Shown piece by piece: positions 1 to 7,360 of a DNA stretch of 64,000 bases; position 1 is the first letter of the stretch; each line of letters starts with the position of its first letter. The notes beneath the pieces are model-generated. The model ran no database searches. It was given only the letters and a program-made list of their open reading frames with translations, and had not been told where the DNA came from. This DNA is from Alphaproteobacteria bacterium (lineage in GTDB: Bacteria > Pseudomonadota > Alphaproteobacteria > Ferrovibrionales > Ferrovibrionaceae), in NCBI GenBank assembly GCA_017307375.1, contig JAFKFH010000017.1:1-64000 (forward strand), in the 5' to 3' direction. A program made the translations under genes and the position numbers.

Positions 1-156
1 GCCGCCATCATCGTCGCCATGCAGAACTATCTCGCCTCCATCGGCGAATGGGTCCTCGTCGTCCAGGGCATCGTCTTCGTCGTCATCGTCATGGCCTTCC
101 GCAAGGGCATCGTCGGCGAGATCGCAGACAGGTTGAAGCGCCGCTTCGCAGACTGA
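1..156 (+). CDS. Branched-chain amino acid ABC transporter permease (LivM-type), C-terminal end only
   Basis: The frame is open from base 1 and ends at TGA 154-156, giving the last 51 residues of a protein whose start lies outside the window. A hydrophobic stretch (residues 18-33, VLVVQGIVFVVIVMAF) is followed by RKGIVGEIA and a short basic tail. That is how LivM-family inner-membrane permeases of the HAAT transporters end. It is followed by a terminator, so it closes an upstream liv operon. The solute-binding gene at 304 has its own control region but is a likely partner. The call rests on the C-terminus alone. Confidence 0.65.
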   Translation, partial: AAIIVAMQNYLASIGEWVLVVQGIVFVVIVMAFRKGIVGEIADRLKRRFAD

Positions 157-189
157 CTTCCCGGCGGCTGCCTCCCCGGGAGAAACTCG

Positions 190-222
190 CGCCGCCGCAA
201 GCATTTGCGGCGGCGTTTTCTT
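190..222 (+). terminator. Rho-independent terminator after the LivM-type permease
   Basis: A perfect 11-bp stem (CGCCGCCGCAA, 190-200, with TTGCGGCGGCG, 205-215) with the 4-base loop GCAT is followed directly by TTTTCTT. It lies 34 bases after the permease stop and separates it from the next gene. Confidence 0.85.
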
Positions 223-232
223 GCCCCTGACA

Positions 233-248
233 TATCAATAAGTTGACG
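233..248. promoter_or_regulatory. Putative MarR operator, copy 1
   Basis: TATCAATAAGTTGACG shares the inverted half-sites TCAA-N4-TTGA with two better palindromes at 6750 and 7308, which flank the marR-type gene at 6794. This copy is 55 bases before the binding-protein start and just after the upstream terminator, where a promoter must lie. Its centre (TAAG) differs from CATA in the other two copies. Assignment to that regulator is inferred. Confidence 0.5.
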
Positions 249-303
249 TGTTTCCGATTGCGTGGGACGATCCCCCGACGTTCGCGCCAATGGGAGGAAA
301 CCT

Positions 304-1494
304 ATGAAGAAACTGGCAGCGCCGGTTCTCGCATCCGTTCTGCTCGTCGCCGGGCCGGCCATGGCCCAGGTCAAGATCGGCATCATGAACGACCAGTCGG
401 GCCCCTATTCCAGCATCACCGGCGTCGGCTCGGTCGCCGCCGCCAGGCTCGCCATCGAGGAAGCCGGCGGCAGCGTGCTGGGCAAGCCGATCGAAATCGT
501 CTCGGCCGACCACCAGAACAAGCCCGATGTCGGGGCCGGCATCGCCCGCCGCTGGTTCGATACCGAAGGCGTCGGCGCGATCTTCGACATCTACAACTCC
601 GGCGTCTCGCTCGCCGTCCAGAAGCTGGCCGAGGAAAAGGACAAGATCCTCGTGGTGTCGATGGCCTCCAGCCGCGACATCTCCGGCAAGTTCTGTTCGC
701 CCAACGGCATGCAGTGGGCCAATGACGGCTACGAGGTCGCCAACCTGACGATCAAGGGTGCCTCGGCCCCCGACGCCAATTCCTGGTATTTCATCACCGT
801 CGACTATGCGGCCGGCCATTCGATCGAGAAGGATTCGACCAAGCTGGTCGAAGCCGCGGGCGGCAAGGTCCTCGGCTCGGTGCGCTTTCCGCTCGGCTCG
901 AACGACTTCTCGTCGTTCCTGTTGCAGGCCCAGGGCTCGAAGGCCAGGTCGATCGGCCTGATCGGCGGCGGCGCCGACCTGATCAACGCCACCAAGCAGG
1001 CCGGCGAATTCCAGATCCGCGAGGCCGGCCAGCGCTTCGTGCCGTTCTCGATGACGACCGAGGACGTCTATGCCATGGGCAACAAGACCACCCAGGGCAT
1101 GCCGCTGGTGCAGAGCTTCTACTGGAACGAAAGCGATGCCTCGCGCACCTGGACCGAGCGCTTCAAGAAGGCGGCCAAGCGCATGCCGACCGATCCGCAG
1201 GCCAATATCTACTCGGCGGTCGGCCACTACCTGAAGGCGGTCAAGGCGGCGGGCACCACCGACACCAAGGCGGTCCTGGCCAAGATGAAGGAAATGCCGG
1301 TCGAGGACTTCTTCACCGCCGGCGCGAAAATCCGCGCCGACGGCCGCCTGATGCGCGACGTCTATTTCGCCGAAGCCAAGGCGCCGGGCGACATGCAGGG
1401 GCCGGACGACCTGCTCAAGCTGGTCAAGAAATATACCGGCCAGGAAGCTTTCATCCCGGCCGATCAGAGCGAATGCCCGTTGCTGAAGAAGTGA
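304..1494 (+). CDS. HAAT-family ABC transporter substrate-binding protein
   Basis: This is a 396-residue periplasmic binding protein of the LivK/Peripla_BP_6 family. The ATG at 304 is chosen over an in-frame upstream start because GGGAGGAAAC precedes it and it begins a clear signal peptide, MKKLAAPVLASVLLVAGPAMA. The mature protein opens with VKIGIMNDQSGPYSSITG, the usual first strand and loop of the family. It resembles the protein encoded at 12271-13488, including NDQSxxYS and the C-terminal CPLLKK/CPLVKS ends. Ligands in this branch are often aromatic or short carboxylic acids. The neighbouring CoA ligases favour a carboxylic acid ligand, but the ligand is not shown by sequence. A bidirectional terminator follows. 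Confidence 0.88.
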   Translation: MKKLAAPVLASVLLVAGPAMAQVKIGIMNDQSGPYSSITGVGSVAAARLAIEEAGGSVLGKPIEIVSADHQNKPDVGAGIARRWFDTEGVGAIFDIYNSGVSLAVQKLAEEKDKILVVSMASSRDISGKFCSPNGMQWANDGYEVANLTIKGASAPDANSWYFITVDYAAGHSIEKDSTKLVEAAGGKVLGSVRFPLGSNDFSSFLLQAQGSKARSIGLIGGGADLINATKQAGEFQIREAGQRFVPFSMTTEDVYAMGNKTTQGMPLVQSFYWNESDASRTWTERFKKAAKRMPTDPQANIYSAVGHYLKAVKAAGTTDTKAVLAKMKEMPVEDFFTAGAKIRADGRLMRDVYFAEAKAPGDMQGPDDLLKLVKKYTGQEAFIPADQSECPLLKK

Positions 1495-1503
1495 TCGGCT
1501 GAC

Positions 1504-1551
1504 AAAAAAAAGGGGCCGGGTTCGCGATGGCGGACCCGGCCCCTTCGTTTT
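1504..1551. terminator. Bidirectional rho-independent terminator
   Basis: A 12-bp stem (AAGGGGCCGGGT, 1510-1521, with ACCCGGCCCCTT, 1534-1545) has a run of A on its left (1504-1511) and CGTTTT on its right. It can therefore end both the forward binding-protein transcript and the reverse CoA-ligase transcript, whose genes converge here. Confidence 0.85.
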
Positions 1552-1572
1552 GAAGGGGATCAAAAAATCATT

Positions 1573-1600
1573 CGTCGCCCCGGCGAAGGCCGGGATGACG
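1573..1600. repeat. REP-like palindromic intergenic element
   Basis: The segment reads CGTCGCCCCGGCGAAGGCC then GGGATGACG. It is an imperfect palindrome (CCCGGC/GCCGGG around GAAG) of the kind scattered between genes in many alphaproteobacteria as CGTCATCCCGGCCTTCGCC. I see one copy in this window. It lies between the bidirectional terminator and the 3' end of the CoA-ligase gene. Confidence 0.55.
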
Positions 1601-1614
1601 ATCGGCGCATCCTC

Positions 1615-3318
1615 TCAGAGCAGCGCCTTCAGCTCTTCCTTCTTCACCTTGCCCGTCGCCGTCATCGGCAGCGCGTCGGCGATGCGGATCTCCGGGACCT
1701 TGTAGACCGCCAGCCGCTCGCGGCAGAAGGCCTTCAGCTCATCGGCCGAGACCCCGCCCTGCACGGTGATGAAGGCCACCGGCACCTGGCCCTTCTCATC
1801 GTCCTCGCGGCCGATGACGCCCGAGCCGGTGACGCCGGGATGCTGGCCCAGCACAGCCTCGATCTCGGCCGGGAAGACGCTCATCCCCTTGACCTTCAGC
1901 ATCTCCTTGCGGCGGCCGAGGAAGTGGATGGTACCGCCCTCGCCGATCATGCCGAGATCACCGGTGCGCAGCCAACCGCCGACGATCGCCTCGGCCGTCG
2001 CCTCCGGCTTGTTCCAGTACCCCTTCAGCAGCGAGGGCGACCGGACGCAGAGTTCGCCCTCGACGCCCAGCGGCATCAGCCTGTCCGAACCGAATTCGAG
2101 GATCTTGAACTGGGTACCCGGCACCGGCAGGCCGCAGAACACCTGTGTCGCCTTCAGATCGGCGTCGCCATCCTGATGGCCGCGGGTGAAGCTGTCGAAC
2201 GAATGCGTCTCGGTCATGCCCCAGGCGGCCTCGCGCAGGGTCGCCCCGGTCAGCTTGCGCCAGCCGTCGCGGAAGGTCGTGTTCAGCTTCTTGACGAAGG
2301 ATGCGACCATCACCTCGCGCAGCGAATGCAGGTCGAACCGGCCGACGCGGGCGTCTTCCATGACCTGGACGGCATTGTCGACCAGCATCAGCGCCACGGT
2401 GACCTTGTGCCGCTCGACCGCCGCGGCCCAGGCCAGCGGGTCCCAGCGGGCCAGCAGCACGCAGGTCGCCCCGGTGACGATCGGCAGCAGGATGCCGCCA
2501 TCCTGGCCCGCAACCCAGAAGATCGGCCAGAAATTGAGAACGACGTCGTCGGCCCCGATATCGGCGGAGATCGACGAAATCGTCGCCCCGGTATAGAGCA
2601 TGTTGCCCTGGCTGTGGATGCAGCCCTTGGGCATGCCGGTGGTACCGCCGGTGTAGTTCAGCGCGGCCATGTCGTCGAGGCCGACCGCAACCGCCGGGAC
2701 CGGCCCGGTCTCGGCCGCCAGCGCCTGCATCAGGTCGGCGACGCCGGGCGCCGTCGCGCGCGGCGCCGTCAACCCGGCCGGCAACGGCCCGACCGGGTCG
2801 TCAGGCAAGGCGTCGAGGAACGAGGTCGAGAAGACGTGGACCAGCCGGGTCTGCGGGCGGGCCGCCGCGGTGACCGCCAGCAACTGGTCGTGGGCGACCA
2901 TCACCGTCGCGCCGGTATCGTTCAGCTCGTAGACGAGTTCCCCCTCGGTGAACATCGGATTGACCGGCACGTGGACACAGCCGGCCTTCAGAATGCCAAA
3001 GAACGCCACGTAGAATTGGGGGCAGTTGGGCAGGAACACCGCAACCCGGTCGCCCTTGACCAGTCCGAGCCGGTGAAGCAGCGCGGCGAAACGATCGGAC
3101 AGGCGGTCGAGCTCGCTCCAGCTCAGCGCCCGGCCGTAGAACAGCACCGCGGCCTTGTCCGGCGTGCGCCGGGCCCAGTCCCGCAGGTAATCGGTCAGCG
3201 GCTTGCGGCCGAGGGGATAGCGCTGCTCGCTCGCCACGCCGGCGGGCCAGCCTGCCTTGACCAGGCCGGCAACATGGCCGAGATAGCTTTCCTCGTTCGC
3301 CAGATAGGCGTCGGTCAT
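1615..3318 (-). CDS. AMP-dependent acyl-CoA synthetase/ligase
   Basis: This 567-residue protein is an ANL-superfamily acyl-CoA ligase that activates a carboxylic acid with ATP to the acyl-AMP and then the CoA thioester. Visible motifs are the phosphate loop YTGGTTGMPKG (about residues 222-232), GYWNKPEAT, RTGDLG, the hinge GRRKEMLKVKG, and a C-terminal TATGKVKKEEL carrying the catalytic lysine. The length is normal for FadD-like enzymes. It starts 21 bases after the fused acyl-CoA carboxylase gene on the same strand, so ligation and carboxylation are probably co-expressed. The chain length of the substrate cannot be read from the sequence. Confidence 0.9.
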   Translation of the reverse strand: MTDAYLANEESYLGHVAGLVKAGWPAGVASEQRYPLGRKPLTDYLRDWARRTPDKAAVLFYGRALSWSELDRLSDRFAALLHRLGLVKGDRVAVFLPNCPQFYVAFFGILKAGCVHVPVNPMFTEGELVYELNDTGATVMVAHDQLLAVTAAARPQTRLVHVFSTSFLDALPDDPVGPLPAGLTAPRATAPGVADLMQALAAETGPVPAVAVGLDDMAALNYTGGTTGMPKGCIHSQGNMLYTGATISSISADIGADDVVLNFWPIFWVAGQDGGILLPIVTGATCVLLARWDPLAWAAAVERHKVTVALMLVDNAVQVMEDARVGRFDLHSLREVMVASFVKKLNTTFRDGWRKLTGATLREAAWGMTETHSFDSFTRGHQDGDADLKATQVFCGLPVPGTQFKILEFGSDRLMPLGVEGELCVRSPSLLKGYWNKPEATAEAIVGGWLRTGDLGMIGEGGTIHFLGRRKEMLKVKGMSVFPAEIEAVLGQHPGVTGSGVIGREDDEKGQVPVAFITVQGGVSADELKAFCRERLAVYKVPEIRIADALPMTATGKVKKEELKALL

Positions 3319-3339
3319 TCTTTCCTCCCTAGATTGGCT

Positions 3340-6300
3340 TCACCAGACGTCGACGGCCTTGCGCGGCCGGTCGCGTTGGGCCGGCACGGCACGCAGCCCG
3401 GCCAGGATGAGATCCCGGGTTTCCGCCGGGTCGATGACGTCGTCGATCTCGAGGAAGCTGGCGACACTCAGCGCCTTGTTCTCCTCGTAGGCCTGCGCGA
3501 CCTTGGCGTCGAACCACGCCTTGCGCGCCGCCGGATCCTCGATCGCCGCCATTTCCTTGCGGTAGGCGAGCTTGACCCCGCCTTCGAGACCCATGGCGCC
3601 GAACTCGCCGGTCGGCCAGGCCAGCGTCATGAACGATGCATGGGTCGACCCTGCGGCCATCGCCAGCGCGCCGAGACCATAGCCCTTGCGCAACACGATG
3701 GTGAAATAGGGCACGGTCGCGGCCGAGGCCGCGACGAACATGCGGCTGACATGCCGGACCTGGGCGGTCTTCTCGACCTCGGGCCCCACCATCATGCCGG
3801 GCGTGTCGCAAAGCGAGACGATGGGCAGGCCGAAGGCATCGCACAGCCGGATGAAGCGCGCCGCCTTGTCGGCACCGTCGGCGTCGATCGCCCCGCCCAG
3901 GTGGCGCGAATTGTTGGCGATCAGCCCGACCGGCCGGCCGGCGATGCGGACCAGCGCGGTGATCATGCCGACCCCGAAGGCTTCGCGCAGCTCCAGCACC
4001 GAGCCGGTATCGGCCAGCCCCGCGATCACCTCGCGGACGTCGTAGGCCCGCAGGCGATTCTCCGGAACGACATGGCGCAGGATGCGCTGGTCGGCACATT
4101 GCCAGTCGTCGACACGCCCCTGGAAATAGCCGAGATACTTCCTGGCCGCGGCGACGCCCTCGGCCTCGTCGGCGACCAGAACGTCGACCACGCCGTTCGG
4201 CACCTGGACATCCATCGGCCCGATGTCCTCGGGCCGGAAGACGCCGAGGCCACCGCCCTCGATCATCGCCGGGCCACCCATGCCGATATTGGTGTTGCGG
4301 GCAGCGATGACCACGTCGCAACTGCCGAGCAGCGCGGCATTGCCGGCAAAGCAGCGGCCGGACACGAGCCCGACGGTCGGGACCAGCCCGGCCAGCGCGC
4401 CCATCCGGCCGAAGGTGGTGGTGTCGAGGCCGGCGGGCGTCGGCCATTCGTCACCAGGCCGTCCGCCGCCACCTTCCGCGAAGACCACAAGCGGCATCCG
4501 CCATTTGTCGGCCATCGCCAGCAACCGGTCGGTCTTGCGATGATTGATCACCCCCTGGGTGCCGGCGAACACCGTGTAGTCGTAGGCCGCCACCGCACAG
4601 CGCGCCTGCTCGTCGGCGAACAGGTCACCGTTGACGCGGCCAAGCCCGGTGATCATGCCGTCGGCCGGGCTCATCGCCCTGAGATCGTCGAGGCTGCGGC
4701 GACGGCGCTGGGCGGCGAGCGCCAGTCCGCCGAACTCGACGAAGCTGCCGGCGTCGCACAGATCGGCGATGTTCTCGCGCGCCGTTCGCTGCCCGGTCTT
4801 GCGTCGGCGCGCCACCGCCTCGGGCCGGCGATCGTCGAGCAGCGCGGCGCGCCGGTCCAGCACCTCGGCCAGGTCGGGGCGGATCAGGTCGAGGTCGATT
4901 GCCGCCGCGGCCGCGGCCTCGGCCTCGCCCGCCGCGTCGGGGTCGAGCCAGATCAGCAGGCTGCCTTCGAGCACGGTGTCCCCGACTGCGGCATCGATGC
5001 GCACGACCCGGCCGCCGGCGGGTGCCGGCACCGGATGCTCCATCTTCATCGCTTCCAGCACCATCAGTTGCTGGCCGCGCCGCACCATGTCGCCCACAGC
5101 GATATCGACGGCGATGACGGTGCCCTGCAGCGGCGCGGGGATGCCGTCCGCCCCTTCTGGCGCCGGCCCCGCGGCAGCCCGCAGGGTCGAGGCGCCCCCG
5201 AACACGCCGAGCGGATCGTCGGTCCGGCCGCGGGCTTCGCGAAAGAACAAGGCCGGCGCGGGCTCGGCCGCCACGAGATCGGCAATGCGCTCGTCGAGAA
5301 ATCGGGTGTGGATGGCATTGCGGCGGAAATCGTCATCCGCCAACAGGGCCTGCAGCAGCGGGATGTTGGTGGCGAGGCCCTCGATGCGGAATTCGCGCAG
5401 GGCACGCTCGGTCCGTCTGATGGCATCGAGATAGCTGCCGTCGGGCGCATGGACGATCAGCTTGGCCAGCAGCGAATCGTAGCGCGGGCTGGTGGCATAG
5501 CCGGTATAGCCGAAGCTGTCGACGCGGACCCCCGGCCCGGAGGGCTTGTCGAAGGCGGCGAGCGTGCCGCCCGACGGTCGCGTGCTGCCGTCCGGTCCGA
5601 CCGTCTCCATGTTGATGCGCAGCTGGATCGCGTGGCCGCGGGGGGTTGGCGCAGCTCGATCAAGGCCCAGTTCCGCCAGACGCGCCCCGGCGGCGATCCT
5701 CAGCTGGGCCTGGACGAGATCGACGCCCATCACCGCCTCGGTCACCGTATGCTCGACCTGCAGCCGCGGATTGACCTCGATGAAGGCGAAGTCGCCGCCA
5801 TCCTGCGTGACCAGGAACTCGAAGGTGCCCAGCCCCTCATACTCGACCTTGCGCGCCATCTGCAGCGCCGCCTCCGACAACTGCCGGCGCATCGCCGCCG
5901 GCAGGGTCGGGCTGGGCGCGATCTCGACCAGTTTCTGGTTGCGTCGCTGGATCGTGCATTCGCGCTCGCCAAGGGTTACGACATCGCGCCCGTCGCCCAC
6001 CACCTGGATCTCGATATGGCGGGCCGCAGGCATGAAGCGCTCGACATAAAGCGCGCCGTTGCCGAAGGCGCCCTGCGCCTCCGAGCGGCAGCGTTCGAAC
6101 GCTGCCGGAATCTCCTCCGCGGCCCGGACCACCCGCATGCCGCGCCCCCCGCCGCCGGCGATCGCCTTGATCATCATCGCTTGGCCCGGCCGCAGCCCGG
6201 CAAAGAATGCCTGTGCCTCGGCCAGCGTCGTCGCAGCGGCGGTGCCTGCCATCAGCGGCACGCCGCAGCGCTCGGCCAGCGCGCGGGCCTGCGCCTTGTC

Positions 6301-6648
6301 CCCGAACAGGTGCAGCAGCTCGGGTCGCGGGCCGACGAAGGTCATGCCGGCGGCACGCACCGCGGCGGCGAATGCCGCGCTTTCCGACAGGAAGCCATAA
6401 CCCGGATGCACCGCGTCGCAGCCGGCCTCGCGCGCCGCCGCCACGAGACCATCGACATCGAGGTACGCCGCGGGCCCTTCCTGCGCCAACGCGACCGCCG
6501 CATCAGCCGTTCGCACATGCAGCGAACGCGCCTCGTCGCGGGCATGGACGGCAACGGTCGGGATGCCGAGATCGGCCGCGGCCCGGGCGATCCGGATGGC
6601 GATCTCGCCGCGATTGGCAATCAGCAGTTTCGAGAAAATCATTGGCAA
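3340..6648 (-). CDS. Fused biotin-dependent acyl-CoA carboxylase (BC-BCCP-CT in one chain)
   Basis: This 1102-residue protein joins three parts that are often separate subunits. An N-terminal biotin carboxylase (about 1-450; LLIANRGEIAIR, IAGGGGRGMR, EVNPRLQVEHTVTE) is followed by a biotinyl domain with the motif EAMKMEHP, whose modified lysine is K535. A carboxyltransferase fills about 590-1102 (GGRPGDEWP, CDTPGMMVGPEVE, AAGSTHASFMTLAWPTGEFGA split over two halves). It should add CO2 from bicarbonate to an acyl- or enoyl-CoA. Acetyl-, propionyl-, 3-methylcrotonyl- or geranyl-CoA-type substrates are all possible. It heads an operon with the ligase at 1615 and is divergent from a marR-type gene with a strong palindrome between them. 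Confidence 0.9.
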   Translation of the reverse strand: MPMIFSKLLIANRGEIAIRIARAAADLGIPTVAVHARDEARSLHVRTADAAVALAQEGPAAYLDVDGLVAAAREAGCDAVHPGYGFLSESAAFAAAVRAAGMTFVGPRPELLHLFGDKAQARALAERCGVPLMAGTAAATTLAEAQAFFAGLRPGQAMMIKAIAGGGGRGMRVVRAAEEIPAAFERCRSEAQGAFGNGALYVERFMPAARHIEIQVVGDGRDVVTLGERECTIQRRNQKLVEIAPSPTLPAAMRRQLSEAALQMARKVEYEGLGTFEFLVTQDGGDFAFIEVNPRLQVEHTVTEAVMGVDLVQAQLRIAAGARLAELGLDRAAPTPRGHAIQLRINMETVGPDGSTRPSGGTLAAFDKPSGPGVRVDSFGYTGYATSPRYDSLLAKLIVHAPDGSYLDAIRRTERALREFRIEGLATNIPLLQALLADDDFRRNAIHTRFLDERIADLVAAEPAPALFFREARGRTDDPLGVFGGASTLRAAAGPAPEGADGIPAPLQGTVIAVDIAVGDMVRRGQQLMVLEAMKMEHPVPAPAGGRVVRIDAAVGDTVLEGSLLIWLDPDAAGEAEAAAAAAIDLDLIRPDLAEVLDRRAALLDDRRPEAVARRRKTGQRTARENIADLCDAGSFVEFGGLALAAQRRRRSLDDLRAMSPADGMITGLGRVNGDLFADEQARCAVAAYDYTVFAGTQGVINHRKTDRLLAMADKWRMPLVVFAEGGGGRPGDEWPTPAGLDTTTFGRMGALAGLVPTVGLVSGRCFAGNAALLGSCDVVIAARNTNIGMGGPAMIEGGGLGVFRPEDIGPMDVQVPNGVVDVLVADEAEGVAAARKYLGYFQGRVDDWQCADQRILRHVVPENRLRAYDVREVIAGLADTGSVLELREAFGVGMITALVRIAGRPVGLIANNSRHLGGAIDADGADKAARFIRLCDAFGLPIVSLCDTPGMMVGPEVEKTAQVRHVSRMFVAASAATVPYFTIVLRKGYGLGALAMAAGSTHASFMTLAWPTGEFGAMGLEGGVKLAYRKEMAAIEDPAARKAWFDAKVAQAYEENKALSVASFLEIDDVIDPAETRDLILAGLRAVPAQRDRPRKAVDVW

Positions 6649-6749
6649 GCCCGCATCCTATGGGATGATCGCCCGGCCGCGCCACGGTCGCCGAACCGGA
6701 TCGACGTTTGGTTCCTGGTTTCCCTTCGACCGTAGAAGCAGCGAATATT

Positions 6750-6769
6750 CATGTCAACATATTGACATG
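6750..6769. promoter_or_regulatory. Putative MarR operator, copy 2 (best palindrome)
   Basis: CATGTCAA-CATA-TTGACATG is a perfect 8-bp inverted repeat with a 4-base centre. It lies between the divergent carboxylase (start 6648) and marR-type gene (start 6794), 24 bases before the latter. Divergent placement with an autoregulatory palindrome is the standard MarR arrangement. Confidence 0.65.
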
Positions 6770-6793
6770 ATATAGAGAGGGCGACAGGGACTG

Positions 6794-7309
6794 ATGACGC
6801 GCAGCAAGACTGCCAAGGCGGTATCGCCACCGGCGCTGACGCCGGACGACGAGACGAACAACCGGCTGTTTTTCCGCCTGTTCCAGGCCTCCAACATCTA
6901 CGAGCGGCAAGCCCAGCGCGAGTTGAACTTCTCGGCAATCCAGGGGGCCGTGCTCGGCGCGCTGTCGCGCGAGCCCGTCGACGGCATCGGATTCTCCGAT
7001 CTGGTCGAGTACCTGGTGGTCAGCCGCCAGAACCTCGACGGCGTGCTGAAGCGGCTGGAAAAGCTCGATTATGTCGAGCGCGTCGAAAACCCGGCGAATC
7101 GTCGGGTCAAGATGGTCCGGCTGACCAAGGCCGGCGCCCGCGCCTGGGAAGCCTTGTTCGAGGCCTCGCTACGGTTCTATCGCCAGGGCACCGAGGGCGT
7201 GTCGCTGGAGGAAAAGGCAGCCTTCGTCGAGACGCTCGGGCGTATCGGGCGCGCCATGCGCGGCATCAGGCTTGAGCCCGCCCCGAAGCGGAAGCCATCT
7301 TCCAAATAA
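6794..7309 (+). CDS. MarR-family transcriptional regulator
   Basis: This 171-residue protein has the winged-helix MarR fold: a dimerisation helix, then FSAIQGAVLGALSRE, FSDLVEYLVVSRQNLDGVLKRLEKL as recognition helix, and the wing YVERVENPANRRVKMVRLTKAG. It is divergent from the acyl-CoA carboxylase and followed 51 bases later by a CoA ligase. Palindromes with the same core lie on both sides of it and at 233-248, so it probably represses these units and is released by a small ligand such as an acyl-CoA or the free acid. The ligand is inferred from the neighbours only. Confidence 0.88.
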   Translation: MTRSKTAKAVSPPALTPDDETNNRLFFRLFQASNIYERQAQRELNFSAIQGAVLGALSREPVDGIGFSDLVEYLVVSRQNLDGVLKRLEKLDYVERVENPANRRVKMVRLTKAGARAWEALFEASLRFYRQGTEGVSLEEKAAFVETLGRIGRAMRGIRLEPAPKRKPSSK

Positions 7310-7323
7310 TCAACATATTGATA
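7308..7323. promoter_or_regulatory. Putative MarR operator, copy 3
   Basis: AATCAACATATTGATA has the same 12-base core (TCAACATATTGA) as the divergent site at 6750-6769. It overlaps the last codon of the marR-type gene and sits 37 bases before the next CoA-ligase start. An operator here implies a separate regulated promoter for that ligase. Confidence 0.6.
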
Positions 7324-7360
7324 TAATTCGGGGAGAAGCGATAAAGGCGAGGAGGAAGCG

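Noticed and set aside
1840-6735. A very long forward open frame (over 1600 codons)
   Set aside because: It lies antisense to the CoA ligase and the fused carboxylase, whose products have complete family motifs. Its translation is rich in R, H, G, A, D and L with no domain. Long antisense frames are expected in very GC-rich coding DNA.
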